A DNA stretch of 38,451 nucleotides. Origin: an uncultured Prevotella sp. Lineage in GTDB: Bacteria > Bacteroidota > Bacteroidia > Bacteroidales > Bacteroidaceae. Both the position numbers and the translations under genes were made by a program. This document shows positions 27,512 to 35,241 of the stretch, one piece after another (position 1 is the stretch's first letter; the number at the start of each line of letters is the position of its first letter). The stretch spans positions 1-38,451 of the forward strand of contig OMXK01000033.1 of the NCBI GenBank assembly GCA_900314995.1, read 5' to 3'. The notes beneath the pieces were generated by a model. The model saw nothing but the letters and a program-made list of their open reading frames with translations, was not told the DNA's origin and searched no databases.

Positions 27512-28282
27512 TTATTTCTTGTTGTTCTTATAGATGATTTCCTTGGCCAGTGCCAGATGGTTCTTGCTGCCCGTAGAGTCTGCATCGTAAAGGATGACGG
27601 GCAGACCGTGACTCGGGCTCTCCGACAGCTTCACGTTACGCTGGATGACCGTCTTGAACACCAGTTCCTGGAAGTGGCGCTTCACCTCGTCGTAGATTTG
27701 GTTAGCCAGGCGCAGGCGCGAATCGTACATCGTCAGCAGGAATCCCTCGATCTCCAACTTCGGGTTCAGTTTGTTCTTGATGATCTTGATGGTGTTCAAC
27801 AGTTTGCTGATACCCTCCAGCGCGAAATATTCGCACTGCACGGGGATAATCACGGAGTCGGCGGCCGTCAGGGCATTCACGGTGATGAGTCCTAGCGACG
27901 GCGAACAGTCGATGAGTATGTAGTCATATTCCTCGCGGATGGGATCCAGCAGTTTCTTCAGGATCTTCTCCCTGTCGTTCAGGTTCAGCATCTCGATCTC
28001 GGCACCCACCAGGTCGATATGGCTGGGGATAATGTCGAGCCCCTCGATGTCGGTGGTGTAGATGGCTTCATGGACGTCAGTCTGATTGATGATGCATTCG
28101 TATATGGAGCATTCCACTTCTGTGATATCCACGCCCAGACCGCTCGAAGCGTTGGCCTGCGGATCGGCATCGACGACGAGTACGTTCTTCTCGAGCGTGG
28201 CGAGCGATGCTGCAAGGTTAATTGTCGTAGTGGTCTTTCCGACACCACCTTTTTGGTTTGCTAAAGCAATGATCTTACCCAT
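27512..28282 (-). CDS. parA: Chromosome partitioning ATPase ParA (Soj)
   Basis: A ParA/Soj Walker ATPase of 256 residues. The deviant Walker A box is NQKGGVGKTTTTINLA, switch residues lie in DADPQANASSGLG, and the Walker B region is YDYILIDCSPSLGLITVNAL. With ParB it drives segregation of chromosome origins. It heads the operon parA-parB-DUF5683-mltD-rel-pectinesterase. The -7 box on the minus strand is TAACTTTG at 28332-28325, and the -33 element is poor. Confidence 0.96.
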   Translation of the reverse strand: MGKIIALANQKGGVGKTTTTINLAASLATLEKNVLVVDADPQANASSGLGVDITEVECSIYECIINQTDVHEAIYTTDIEGLDIIPSHIDLVGAEIEMLNLNDREKILKKLLDPIREEYDYILIDCSPSLGLITVNALTAADSVIIPVQCEYFALEGISKLLNTIKIIKNKLNPKLEIEGFLLTMYDSRLRLANQIYDEVKRHFQELVFKTVIQRNVKLSESPSHGLPVILYDADSTGSKNHLALAKEIIYKNNKK

Positions 28283-28324
28283 TTGTGTCTATTTAAATCT
28301 TACTAAAAATGAGAAATTTGGCCA

Positions 28325-28332
28325 CAAAGTTA
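28325..28332 (-). promoter_or_regulatory. -7 box of the parA operon
   Basis: On the minus strand TAACTTTG matches TAnnTTTG, 43 bases before the parA start. No TTTG stands at the expected distance upstream. Confidence 0.55.
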
Positions 28333-28374
28333 CATATTTTCGTCGAGAAAGCCATTCATTTAAACCTTTTTTCG

Positions 28375-28382
28375 TACTTTTG
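28375..28382 (+). promoter_or_regulatory. -7 box of the surE operon
   Basis: TACTTTTG matches TAnnTTTG, 21 bases before the surE start. It is back to back with the parA -7 box, 42 bases apart, so both promoters use overlapping upstream DNA. Confidence 0.6.
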
Positions 28383-28403
28383 CACGCAAAACGATGATAT
28401 TTT

Positions 28404-29168
28404 ATGGAAATTAAACGACCATTACTCCTTATTTCCAACGATGACGGCTATCAGGCAAAGGGCATCAACACGCTCGTGGAGATGCTTTCCGACATGGGCG
28501 ACATCCTCGTCTGTGCCCCCGAAGAGGCCTGCAGCGGCTTCTCCTGTGCCTTCTCTGCCACCAAACCTCTGCGGCTGCGCTTGCGCTCCAAGCGCGAAGG
28601 CGTCGAGATATGGTCGTGCAACGGCACTCCCGTCGACTGTGTGAAGATGGCGTTGGCCGAACTCGCGCCGCGAAAGCCCGATATGGTCATCGGCGGCATC
28701 AATCACGGCGACAATGCCTCTGTCAACATCCATTATAGTGGTACGCTGGGTGTCACGCTCGAAGGGTGCATGAAGTATATCCCCTCCGTCGCCTATTCCC
28801 TCTGCGACTATGCCGATGACGCCGATTTCGAGCCCATGCGCTCCCTGGTGCGCGAGATTACCGGCCGTGTGCTGCGCGAAGGACTCCCGCTGGGCGTCTG
28901 TCTGAACGTGAATTTCCCCAAGGGATCCTATCAGGGCGTGAAGGTATGCCGCATGGCAAAGGGCACCTGGTATAATGAGGTCGAGAAGCGCTGGCATCCC
29001 CGTGGCTACGACTACTGGTGGATGATGGGCCGCTATCAGAACGACGAGCCCGATGCCGAGGATACCGACAACTGGGCGCTGGCGCATGGCTACGTGGCCA
29101 TCACACCCACGCAGATCGATGTCACGGCCTACTCAGCCATAGAAACAATCAAATCCTGGCAACTATGA
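28404..29168 (+). CDS. surE: 5'/3'-nucleotidase SurE
   Basis: SurE is a metal-dependent nucleotidase with some exopolyphosphatase activity. The 254-residue protein has the Asp-Asp metal motif LLISNDDGYQAKGI at residues 10-23 and the second metal/substrate motif GINHGDNASVNIHYSGTLG near 98-116, the two hallmarks of the family. The stop overlaps the lpxB start by 4 bases (ATGA), so the two are coupled. Confidence 0.95.
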   Translation: MEIKRPLLLISNDDGYQAKGINTLVEMLSDMGDILVCAPEEACSGFSCAFSATKPLRLRLRSKREGVEIWSCNGTPVDCVKMALAELAPRKPDMVIGGINHGDNASVNIHYSGTLGVTLEGCMKYIPSVAYSLCDYADDADFEPMRSLVREITGRVLREGLPLGVCLNVNFPKGSYQGVKVCRMAKGTWYNEVEKRWHPRGYDYWWMMGRYQNDEPDAEDTDNWALAHGYVAITPTQIDVTAYSAIETIKSWQL

Positions 29169-30289
29169 AGTATTATCTGATAGCCGGTGAAGCCTCGGGC
29201 GACCTCCATGCCTCGCATCTGATGCAGTCGTTGAAAGATATTGACGCTTCGGCTAAGTTCCGCTTCTTCGGCGGCGACCTGATGGCGGCTGTCGGCGGCA
29301 CCCGCGTGCGCCATTACCGCGAACTCGCCTATATGGGCTTCATCCCCGTGCTGCTCCACCTGCGAACCATTCTCCGCAACATGAAGATGTGCAAAGAGGA
29401 TATCCAGGGATGGCAGCCTGACTGCGTGATACTTGTCGACTATCCAGGCTTCAATCTCGACATCGCCAAATTCGTAAAATCACGGACAAACATACCCGTC
29501 TACTACTATATCTCTCCGAAGATATGGGCGTGGAAGGAGTACCGCATCAAGAACATCCGCCGCGATGTCGACGAGCTCTTCTCGATTCTGCCCTTCGAGG
29601 TCGATTTCTTCGAGAAGAAGCACCATTACCCCATCCATTACGTGGGTAACCCCACGGCCGATGAGGTGCGCCAGTATCTCGCAGACCATCCTGCACCAGC
29701 CCCGGCGGCGCGCCCCGTGATCGCCCTGTTGGCAGGCAGCCGCAAACAGGAGATCAAGGACAATCTGCCTGCCATGATTGAGGCCGTGCGCCCCTATATG
29801 CAGGATTATCAGGTGGTGCTCGCTGGAGCCCCCTCCATCGAGGCCGACTATTATGCGCCTTATATCAAAGATACGGCGGTGGAGATCGTCTACAACCAGA
29901 CCTACCGTCTGCTCTCCCAGGCCCATGCCGCCTTGGCTACCAGTGGCACGGCCACCCTCGAGACAGCCCTCTTCGGCGTGCCCCAGGTGGTGTGCTACGA
30001 GACGCCTCTCCCATGGCTGACAGGCAGGCTGAAGCGCTGGCTGCTGAATGTGAAATACGTGTCGCTGGTGAACCTCATCGCCGATCGCGAGGTGGTCACC
30101 GAACTCGTGGCCGATACCTTCTCCGTGGCAAATATCCGTATGGAACTCGGCAAGATCCTCTCAGGCCCTGCCCGTGAGACGATGCTTGCTGGCTACCAGG
30201 AGGTGCGCCGACGCCTGGGTGACCAGTGTGCCCCAGATGAAACTGCCCGACTAATCGTTTCATTATTAAATAATAATCAATCACTATGA
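29165..30289 (+). CDS. lpxB: Lipid-A-disaccharide synthase
   Basis: LpxB joins UDP-2,3-diacylglucosamine and lipid X in lipid A synthesis, at the inner face of the inner membrane. The 374-residue protein has the GT19 signatures: IAGEASGDLHASHLMQ at the start, YMGFIPVLLH near 59, ISPKIWAWKEYRIKNI near 115, LLAGSRKQEIKDNLP near 192 and the C-terminal ATSGTATLETALFGVPQV. The start at 29165 is preferred to an in-frame ATG at 29018, since the latter overlaps surE and adds no family sequence. It ends in a 4-base overlap with the permease gene. Confidence 0.96.
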   Translation: MKYYLIAGEASGDLHASHLMQSLKDIDASAKFRFFGGDLMAAVGGTRVRHYRELAYMGFIPVLLHLRTILRNMKMCKEDIQGWQPDCVILVDYPGFNLDIAKFVKSRTNIPVYYYISPKIWAWKEYRIKNIRRDVDELFSILPFEVDFFEKKHHYPIHYVGNPTADEVRQYLADHPAPAPAARPVIALLAGSRKQEIKDNLPAMIEAVRPYMQDYQVVLAGAPSIEADYYAPYIKDTAVEIVYNQTYRLLSQAHAALATSGTATLETALFGVPQVVCYETPLPWLTGRLKRWLLNVKYVSLVNLIADREVVTELVADTFSVANIRMELGKILSGPARETMLAGYQEVRRRLGDQCAPDETARLIVSLLNNNQSL

Positions 30290-31593
30290 ACAAATTTCTA
30301 ACATTGTTGGGCTATGATCCGGCAAAACATTCTGTGAAGGTGGAGATGCTTGCAGGCCTTACCACCTTTCTGACCATGTCTTACATCCTGGCGGTGAACC
30401 CCCTTATCCTTTGTGAAACGGGTATGGACAAGGGCGCCGTATTCTCTGCCACAGTGATTGCAGCTGCCATTGCCACCATGGTGATGGCTTTCTACGCAAA
30501 GATGCCTTTCGCACTGGCATCAGGTATGGGTATCAATGCCTTCTTCGCCTACACCCTTGTGCTCGTGATGGGCTATACGTGGCAGCAGGCGCTTGCCGCC
30601 GTATTGGTTGAAGGTATCGTGTTCATCATCCTTACTTTTCTACGTGTGCGCGAGGCTATTGTCAAAGCCATCCCGATCAATCTGCGTTACTCCATCTCCG
30701 TGGGTATCGGTCTCTTCATCGCCTTCATCGGATTGAAGAATGGCGGTATCATCGTAGCCAACGATGCCACGATGACTGCCCTCGGCCCTTGGAATGCCAC
30801 GACGCTGATTGCCGTGGGCGGTATCATCCTGGGTTCCATCCTCCTGGCACTAAACGTGCGCGGTGCCCTTTTCTATACCATCCTGATCATGACCATCGTC
30901 GGCATTCCCTTCGGTGTGACGCAGATTCCCGAGAATTTCACCATCCTCAGCATGCCTCACTCCATCGAGCCCATCGCCTTCCATATCGACTTCTCGCGGT
31001 TTTTGAATCTCGATATCGACTATATCATCGTCGTGTTCACCCTGCTCTTCATGGACCTCTTTGATACCCTCGGCACCCTCATTGGCGCTGCCACAGGTGC
31101 TGGGATGGCCGATCCTAAAACGGGACGTATCCACAACCTGAACAAGGCCCTGATGGCCGATGCCGTGGGAACCACCATTGGTGCCCTCTGCGGAACCTCT
31201 ACCGTTACCACCTATGTCGAGAGTACCACGGGTATCCTTGAAGGCGGTCGCACAGGTCTCACCTCCTTCACGGTGGGACTGCTGTTCCTCGTGTCGCTGT
31301 TTTTCTCGCCTATCTTCCTGATGATTCCCTCCGCTGCCACCACGAGCGCGCTCTTCCTGGTGGGTGTCATGATGCTGCGCTCCATCGTCCACATCGACTT
31401 CATCGACTTCACCGAGGCCATGCCTAGTCTGGTCACGATTCTCATGATGCCGTTCACGGCCAGTATCTCCGAGGGTATCGTGATGGGTCTGCTTGCTTAC
31501 GTTTTCGTGAAGCTCTGCACTGGCCGCTATAAGGAGCTCTCAGTCGTGATGTATATCCTCGCAGCCTTCTTCGTGCTGAAGTACATGGTGTAG
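30286..31593 (+). CDS. Purine permease, AzgA/NCS2 type
   Basis: A 435-residue inner-membrane protein with about 12 hydrophobic segments. It starts FLTLLGYDPAKHSVKVEMLA, then GLTTFLTMSYILAVNP and ALASGMGINAFFAYTLV, characteristic of the AzgA-like guanine/hypoxanthine (proton-coupled) transporters. The substrate-site region LFMDLFDTLGTLIGAATGAG and CGTSTVTTYVESTTGILEGG are conserved. The probable substrate is guanine, hypoxanthine or adenine. It overlaps lpxB by 4 bases. With the two genes downstream it forms a nucleobase/nucleoside uptake group. Confidence 0.92.
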   Translation: MNKFLTLLGYDPAKHSVKVEMLAGLTTFLTMSYILAVNPLILCETGMDKGAVFSATVIAAAIATMVMAFYAKMPFALASGMGINAFFAYTLVLVMGYTWQQALAAVLVEGIVFIILTFLRVREAIVKAIPINLRYSISVGIGLFIAFIGLKNGGIIVANDATMTALGPWNATTLIAVGGIILGSILLALNVRGALFYTILIMTIVGIPFGVTQIPENFTILSMPHSIEPIAFHIDFSRFLNLDIDYIIVVFTLLFMDLFDTLGTLIGAATGAGMADPKTGRIHNLNKALMADAVGTTIGALCGTSTVTTYVESTTGILEGGRTGLTSFTVGLLFLVSLFFSPIFLMIPSAATTSALFLVGVMMLRSIVHIDFIDFTEAMPSLVTILMMPFTASISEGIVMGLLAYVFVKLCTGRYKELSVVMYILAAFFVLKYMV

Positions 31594-31638
31594 GGGAGTG
31601 TGAATATCAAACAGATTAACCATTAGTATAATGACAAT

Positions 31639-32346
31639 ATGAAGAAGATTTTTATGATGGCGCTGATGGCTGTAGCAGCCCTCTCCGTCAATGCTCAGAA
31701 CATCCAGTTACACTACGACTTCGGCCGTAACATCTATCCTGATCAGGAAGCAGGCCGCCAGAAAGTCACCATCACCCTCGAACAGTTCAAGGCCGACAAG
31801 TGGGGCTCGTGGTACTATTTCGTCGACCTCGACCTCAGCCGCAAGTTCTTCAAGAGTGCCTACACCGAGATCTCCCGTGAGTTCAGCTTCGGCAGCGGTT
31901 CGCCCTTCGCCGCCCATGTGGAGTATGACGGTGGTCTGAGTGAGGCCGCTGGCAGCTTCCAGCAGGCCGCGCTGCTCGGTGCTGCCTATAACGGTCACAG
32001 TGCCGACTTCTCCAAGACTTGGTCTGTACAGTTGCTCTATAAGCGTTATTTCAAGAGCTACGACTACTCCCGTGCCTACAACAGTGCCCAGCTCACAGGT
32101 GTGTGGGGCCTTAACTTCGCCCAGAACAAGTGTACCTTCTCCGGCTTCATCGATTTCTGGCGCGGTGAGAAGGCTAATGGCCACGGACAGCTCGTCATCC
32201 TCACCGAACCTCAGTTCTGGTACAACTTCACGCCCCATTTCAGCGTAGGTTCAGAGATTGAGATCAGCAACAATTTCATCTACAACCTCTACGATGACAA
32301 GACCTTCTTCATCAATCCGACGCTAGCCGTTAAGTGGAACTTCTAA
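31639..32346 (+). CDS. DUF5020 outer-membrane protein, Tsx-like channel
   Basis: A protein of 235 residues with a signal peptide (MKKIFMMALMAVAALSVNAQ). The mature part is a run of amphipathic beta strands (IQLHYDFGRNIY, WGSWYYFVDLDLSRKF, FSVGSEIEISNNF) with a C-terminal Phe (LAVKWNF), as in outer-membrane barrels. The sequence fits DUF5020, a Bacteroidetes family resembling Tsx nucleoside channels. Its place between a purine permease and a uracil permease supports a nucleoside pore, though this is inference. Spacing to the permease upstream is 45 bases and to uraA downstream 10. Confidence 0.85.
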   Translation: MKKIFMMALMAVAALSVNAQNIQLHYDFGRNIYPDQEAGRQKVTITLEQFKADKWGSWYYFVDLDLSRKFFKSAYTEISREFSFGSGSPFAAHVEYDGGLSEAAGSFQQAALLGAAYNGHSADFSKTWSVQLLYKRYFKSYDYSRAYNSAQLTGVWGLNFAQNKCTFSGFIDFWRGEKANGHGQLVILTEPQFWYNFTPHFSVGSEIEISNNFIYNLYDDKTFFINPTLAVKWNF

Positions 32347-32356
32347 ATCCCGGGTT

Positions 32357-33547
32357 ATGACACAAGAACTCTCCGTCTCTCGCAAGACCATCGTCGGCAT
32401 CCAGTTCCTCTTCGTAGCCTTCGGCTCCACGGTACTGGTGCCGCTGCTTGTCGGCCTCGATCCCGCTACCGCGCTCTTTACCGCCGGTATCGGCACGTTC
32501 CTCTTCCATCTGGTCACCAAGGGCCAGGTGCCCATCTTCCTTGGCAGCAGCTTCGCCTTCATCGCGCCGATTATCTCTGCCTCCCAGCAGTGGGGCATGC
32601 CGGGCACCATCGCCGGCATCGCGGGCGTCGCACTGGTCTACTTCCTCATGTCGGCCCTCATCAAGTGGCAGGGGCGCAAGCTGCTCGACACGCTGTTCCC
32701 GCCCGTTGTCATCGGCCCTGTCATCATCCTTATCGGCCTCTCGCTCTCGCCTGCAGCCGTCAATATGGCTAAGGAGAACTGGCTCTTGGCCTTCATCTCG
32801 CTCATCAGCGCCATCCTCGTGCTTGTGTTCGGTCGCGGCCTTGTCAAACTGGTGCCCGTTGTCATCGGCATTGTCGTCGGCTATGTCGTTGCCCTCTGCT
32901 TGGACCTTGTCGACCTCTCTGCCGTAGCCACGGCCCCCTGGTTTGCCCTGCCCCCGATGATCGCCCACTTCCAGCTGCCGCAGTTCGCCTGGGAGCCCTT
33001 CGTCTTCATGATCCCTGTGGCCATCGCCCCCGTCATCGAGCATATCGGCGACGTCTATGTCGTTGGCGCAGTGGCCGAGAAAGACTTTGTGAAGGATCCC
33101 GGACTCCATCGCACGATGCTGGGCGACGGTCTCGCCTGCCTCTTTGCCTCCTTCGTGGGCGGCCCTCCCGTCACCACCTATAGCGAAGTGACCGGCGCCA
33201 TGCAGATCACGCGCGTCACCCATCCCCAGGTCATCCGCATCGCCGCAGGCACAGCCATTGTGTTCTCCGTCATCGGCAAACTCTCGGCCCTGCTGCAGAG
33301 CATCCCCTCAGCCGTACTCGGTGGCATCATGCTGCTGCTCTTCGGCTCCATTGCCTCCGTGGGTGTTCAGAACCTCATCAACCACAAGGTAGACCTGAAC
33401 CAGACGCGTAACATCATCATTGTTTCCGTCACCCTCACGATGGGCATCGGCGGTGCCGTCCTCACCTTCGGCACCTTCTCCATCAGCGGCATCGGCCTCT
33501 CCGCAGTCATCGGTGTCCTCTTGAACCTCCTCCTCCCCCGCAAATAG
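32357..33547 (+). CDS. uraA: Uracil permease family protein (NCS2)
   Basis: A 396-residue inner-membrane transporter of the nucleobase:cation symporter-2 family. The N-terminal QFLFVAFGSTVLVPLLVG, then VPIFLGSSFAFIAPI and PPVVIGPVIILIGLSLSPAA, and PVAIAPVIEHIGDVYVVGAV match UraA-type uracil transporters. GGPPVTTYSEVTGAMQITRV carries the substrate-binding region. The likely substrate is uracil, but xanthine-type relatives cannot be ruled out. The gene is GC-rich, with codons ending mostly in C or G. A palindromic repeat follows at once. Confidence 0.9.
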   Translation: MTQELSVSRKTIVGIQFLFVAFGSTVLVPLLVGLDPATALFTAGIGTFLFHLVTKGQVPIFLGSSFAFIAPIISASQQWGMPGTIAGIAGVALVYFLMSALIKWQGRKLLDTLFPPVVIGPVIILIGLSLSPAAVNMAKENWLLAFISLISAILVLVFGRGLVKLVPVVIGIVVGYVVALCLDLVDLSAVATAPWFALPPMIAHFQLPQFAWEPFVFMIPVAIAPVIEHIGDVYVVGAVAEKDFVKDPGLHRTMLGDGLACLFASFVGGPPVTTYSEVTGAMQITRVTHPQVIRIAAGTAIVFSVIGKLSALLQSIPSAVLGGIMLLLFGSIASVGVQNLINHKVDLNQTRNIIIVSVTLTMGIGGAVLTFGTFSISGIGLSAVIGVLLNLLLPRK

Positions 33548-33568
33548 GCGCCTCGCGCTGCGCCGCCG

Positions 33569-33694
33569 CCTCTCGCTGGGGTCTGCCCCTCGCCGCAAAG
33601 TCGCCTCGCACTGGGGCCTGGCACTGACGTAAAGTCGCTCGCGACTTTCTCGTCAAGTCCTGGCCCCAGCGAGAGGCCCCGCCGAAAATGACCC
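33569..33694. repeat. Palindromic repeat element, copy A
   Basis: An interrupted palindrome after uraA. CCTCTCGCTGGGG (33570-33582) pairs exactly with CCCCAGCGAGAGG (33664-33676). A second CTGGGGCC (33611-33618) can also pair with the same right arm, and inside lies AAAGTCGC / GCGACTTT. It ends in CCGCCGAAAATGACCC (33679-33694). Copy B (34672-34790) shares the core nearly base for base, so this is a mobile or REP-like repeat family. It may also act as a terminator for uraA. Confidence 0.8.
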
Positions 33695-33731
33695 AAATAC
33701 CCCTAGATTACAATTTAAACTGTCACCAGAT

Positions 33732-34325
33732 ATGAAGTCCCTCAAATTAATCCCATTATTCCTGTTTATGCCACTCCTGCTGGCAATGTCACAGGCTCAG
33801 AATACGCCTGCCATTCCTACGCACATCGACGTAAAGGAGCGTACCATCCAAGACCTTCTCTATTTCCCCTTTACGTGCATCAACGCCTACATGCCTACCA
33901 AAGAAATAGCCCGGCAGGAAGTAATGGATACTTTTAATACATGCGAAACCATCAACGGGTATCCAGGTCTGCATGCCGGCGAATCCTTCGATTTCACCTA
34001 TCGCGGTATTACTATCGGTATTTGTTTCTACGACTGGTATGACAATAGGACCTGGTATGATTTCTTCTTCAATACGAAAAAAGAGGCAGACGCGTTCTAC
34101 AACAATCTTGTCAACGATGTTCAAGGTGCAGGTATTCCGCTTACCAAAGACAAAATCTACGGTGGCATGTCAAACCGCAAAAAGCCCGTGTCCGTCTTCA
34201 AATGGGTGAGTGTCGAGGCTCCTGTCAAGGTGAAGGAAGTTAGCCCGTCAAACATTGAGACCGCTGATGTCGTCGGCATGTATAAGGTGGAACTGGGCGT
34301 CATGAAAAAGAAAAGTGTGAAATAA
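33732..34325 (+). CDS. Secreted protein, unknown function
   Basis: An exported protein of 197 residues. The signal peptide is MKSLKLIPLFLFMPLLLAMS with QAQ following. The mature part has two motifs of aromatic and acidic residues (FDFTYRGITIGICFYDWYDN and TWYDFFFNTKKEADAFYNNL) and a predicted mixed alpha/beta fold. I find no known catalytic motif. It stands alone between two repeat copies. Codon use is more AT-rich than in uraA. Confidence 0.8.
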   Translation: MKSLKLIPLFLFMPLLLAMSQAQNTPAIPTHIDVKERTIQDLLYFPFTCINAYMPTKEIARQEVMDTFNTCETINGYPGLHAGESFDFTYRGITIGICFYDWYDNRTWYDFFFNTKKEADAFYNNLVNDVQGAGIPLTKDKIYGGMSNRKKPVSVFKWVSVEAPVKVKEVSPSNIETADVVGMYKVELGVMKKKSVK

Positions 34326-34375
34326 AAGCCGCGAGGGTTTTCAGGAACATCATCGCCCTACTAAAACAATACTAG

Positions 34376-34410
34376 TCAGTTCCTGACCTCAGCGAGAGGC
34401 ACCGCTCGCC
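34376..34410. repeat. Degenerate copy of the palindromic repeat
   Basis: CAGTTCCTGACCTCAGCGAGAGGC matches the right arm of copies A and B (TCCTGGCCCCAGCGAGAGGC type) with a few changes. Only this arm is present, so it is a remnant. Confidence 0.55.
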
Positions 34411-34446
34411 AACCGTGTACATATATGGTAAAGTAACTTTGCCAAT

Positions 34447-34490
34447 AAAAATCCCCGTCAGAGAATTAACTCCGGCGGGGATTTGATTTA
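34447..34490. terminator. Bidirectional terminator
   Basis: AAAAATCCCCG and CGGGGATTTGATTT flank the inner GAG/CTC pairing, making a long stem that ends in a T-rich tail on both strands. It ends the secreted-protein transcript on the plus strand and the smalltalk-like gene on the minus strand. Confidence 0.85.
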
Positions 34491-34503
34491 GAAGACTCTT
34501 TGT

Positions 34504-34617
34504 TTAGAGTATGATCGGGGCGTGCCCTAGGCACGAAGTGGTCGTGATGGCCGTCAGGAAGGCCGTGAGCGCAGCTACTACAACCTTCACTGCAATCTCA
34601 ACAATACGCTTTTTCAT
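34504..34617 (-). CDS. Smalltalk-like small membrane peptide
   Basis: A 37-residue protein: a basic start MKKRIVEIAVK, a hydrophobic segment VVVAALTAFLTAITTTSC and the tail LGHAPIIL. The pattern, with TTTSC near the end, matches the tiny Bacteroidales 'smalltalk' type proteins as I remember them, or a signal peptide with a lipobox-like Cys. A longer ORF begins at 34764 inside a repeat copy and is rejected. GGAGAGGA lies 3 bases before the ATG as a ribosome binding site, and a terminator follows. The function is unknown. Confidence 0.72.
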   Translation of the reverse strand: MKKRIVEIAVKVVVAALTAFLTAITTTSCLGHAPIIL

Positions 34618-34671
34618 TTCCTCTCCAAATCTTTTTTTATTCTGAAATTCTGTGCTTCTTCCGCCGCATCG

Positions 34672-34790
34672 CCTCTCACTGGGGTCTGGCACTGACGTAA
34701 AGTCGCTTGCGACTTTCTCGTCAGGCCCTGACCCTAGCGAGAGGCCCCGCCGCAAATGATCCAAACGAAATCCCCCGCCGCAAATGATCC
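34672..34790. repeat. Palindromic repeat element, copy B, with motif copies
   Basis: CCTCTCACTGGGG opens and CCTAGCGAGAGG closes an interrupted palindrome, with AAAGTCGC (34699-34706) and GCGACTTT (34709-34716) as an inner hairpin. The core is nearly identical to copy A. It continues with CCGCCGCAAATGATCC at 34747-34762 and again at 34775-34790. A third exact motif copy is at 34920-34935. Confidence 0.85.
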
Positions 34791-34919
34791 TACCCTTTCA
34801 CCCCTAGCAGCACAAACTATTCCACGTGACTATTTTTTATACATTTTGTCCCCTTGTCCCTTTGTCCCCGATTACCAGTTATTGATATTGTAGTAGAGAT
34901 TGAACTACCTTGATTCGAC

Positions 34920-34935
34920 CCGCCGCAAATGATCC
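34920..34935. repeat. Isolated copy of the 16-bp motif
   Basis: CCGCCGCAAATGATCC is identical to the two copies attached to repeat B, but here it stands without the palindrome. Between here and 35241 there is no protein gene I can support, apart from the hairpin at 35069-35093 and a promoter box. Confidence 0.75.
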
Positions 34936-35068
34936 ATTTTTATTTTCCTTAATGAAAGGTATAAGGTTAGCGTGTGTTTTGACTCGATGATGATCATGAC
35001 TTTTTTTCTTTCTACCTTCGTTTAAAAACTCGCAGAATTCCACTTTAGAACGATTTGGTGGTTCGTTC

Positions 35069-35093
35069 ATTGTGCCATTTCGAATGGCACAAT
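35069..35093. repeat. Hairpin upstream of the accessory operon
   Basis: ATTGTGCCATT and AATGGCACAAT are an exact 11-bp inverted repeat around a 3-base loop. No T run follows, so it is not a standard terminator. It could be an operator for the operon about 170 bases downstream. Confidence 0.6.
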
Positions 35094-35202
35094 ATCCATG
35101 CCATGGTAGTCACTTAGTCTACATTAATAGTTACTGCCTAAAAATACTATCCGACATTCTTTTTTTTTGCATAGGCGGACGAAAAATGTCCGACTGTCCC
35201 TT

Positions 35203-35210
35203 TAATTTTG
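35203..35210 (+). promoter_or_regulatory. -7 box of the accessory operon
   Basis: TAATTTTG matches TAnnTTTG and lies 31 bases before the first start codon. There is no clear TTTG at the -33 position; a small hairpin (CGGAC...GTCCG, 35176-35192) occupies it instead. Confidence 0.55.
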
Positions 35211-35241
35211 CCCCCAGAAACATAAAATGGAGGTTATAGTT

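Noticed and set aside
26612-27895. Open frame of 427 codons antisense to parA-parB
   Set aside because: Both real genes on the minus strand have complete family motifs; this frame has none.
34434-34441. TAACTTTG just before the terminator at 34447
   Set aside because: No -33 element, and a transcript would stop at once; probably chance.
34504-34764. Longer minus-strand frame of 86 codons including the smalltalk-like peptide
   Set aside because: The first 49 codons are translated repeat B; the ribosome binding site marks the inner start at 34617.
34818-34833. Possible parS site TATTCCACGTGACTAT
   Set aside because: Only about 10 of 16 positions match the parS consensus and the outer part is not palindromic.
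34879-35070. Frame of 63 codons on the minus strand (MNEPPNRSKVEFCEF...)
   Set aside because: It overlaps a repeat motif, starts in a hairpin, has no ribosome binding site and no recognised homologue; at most a remnant.
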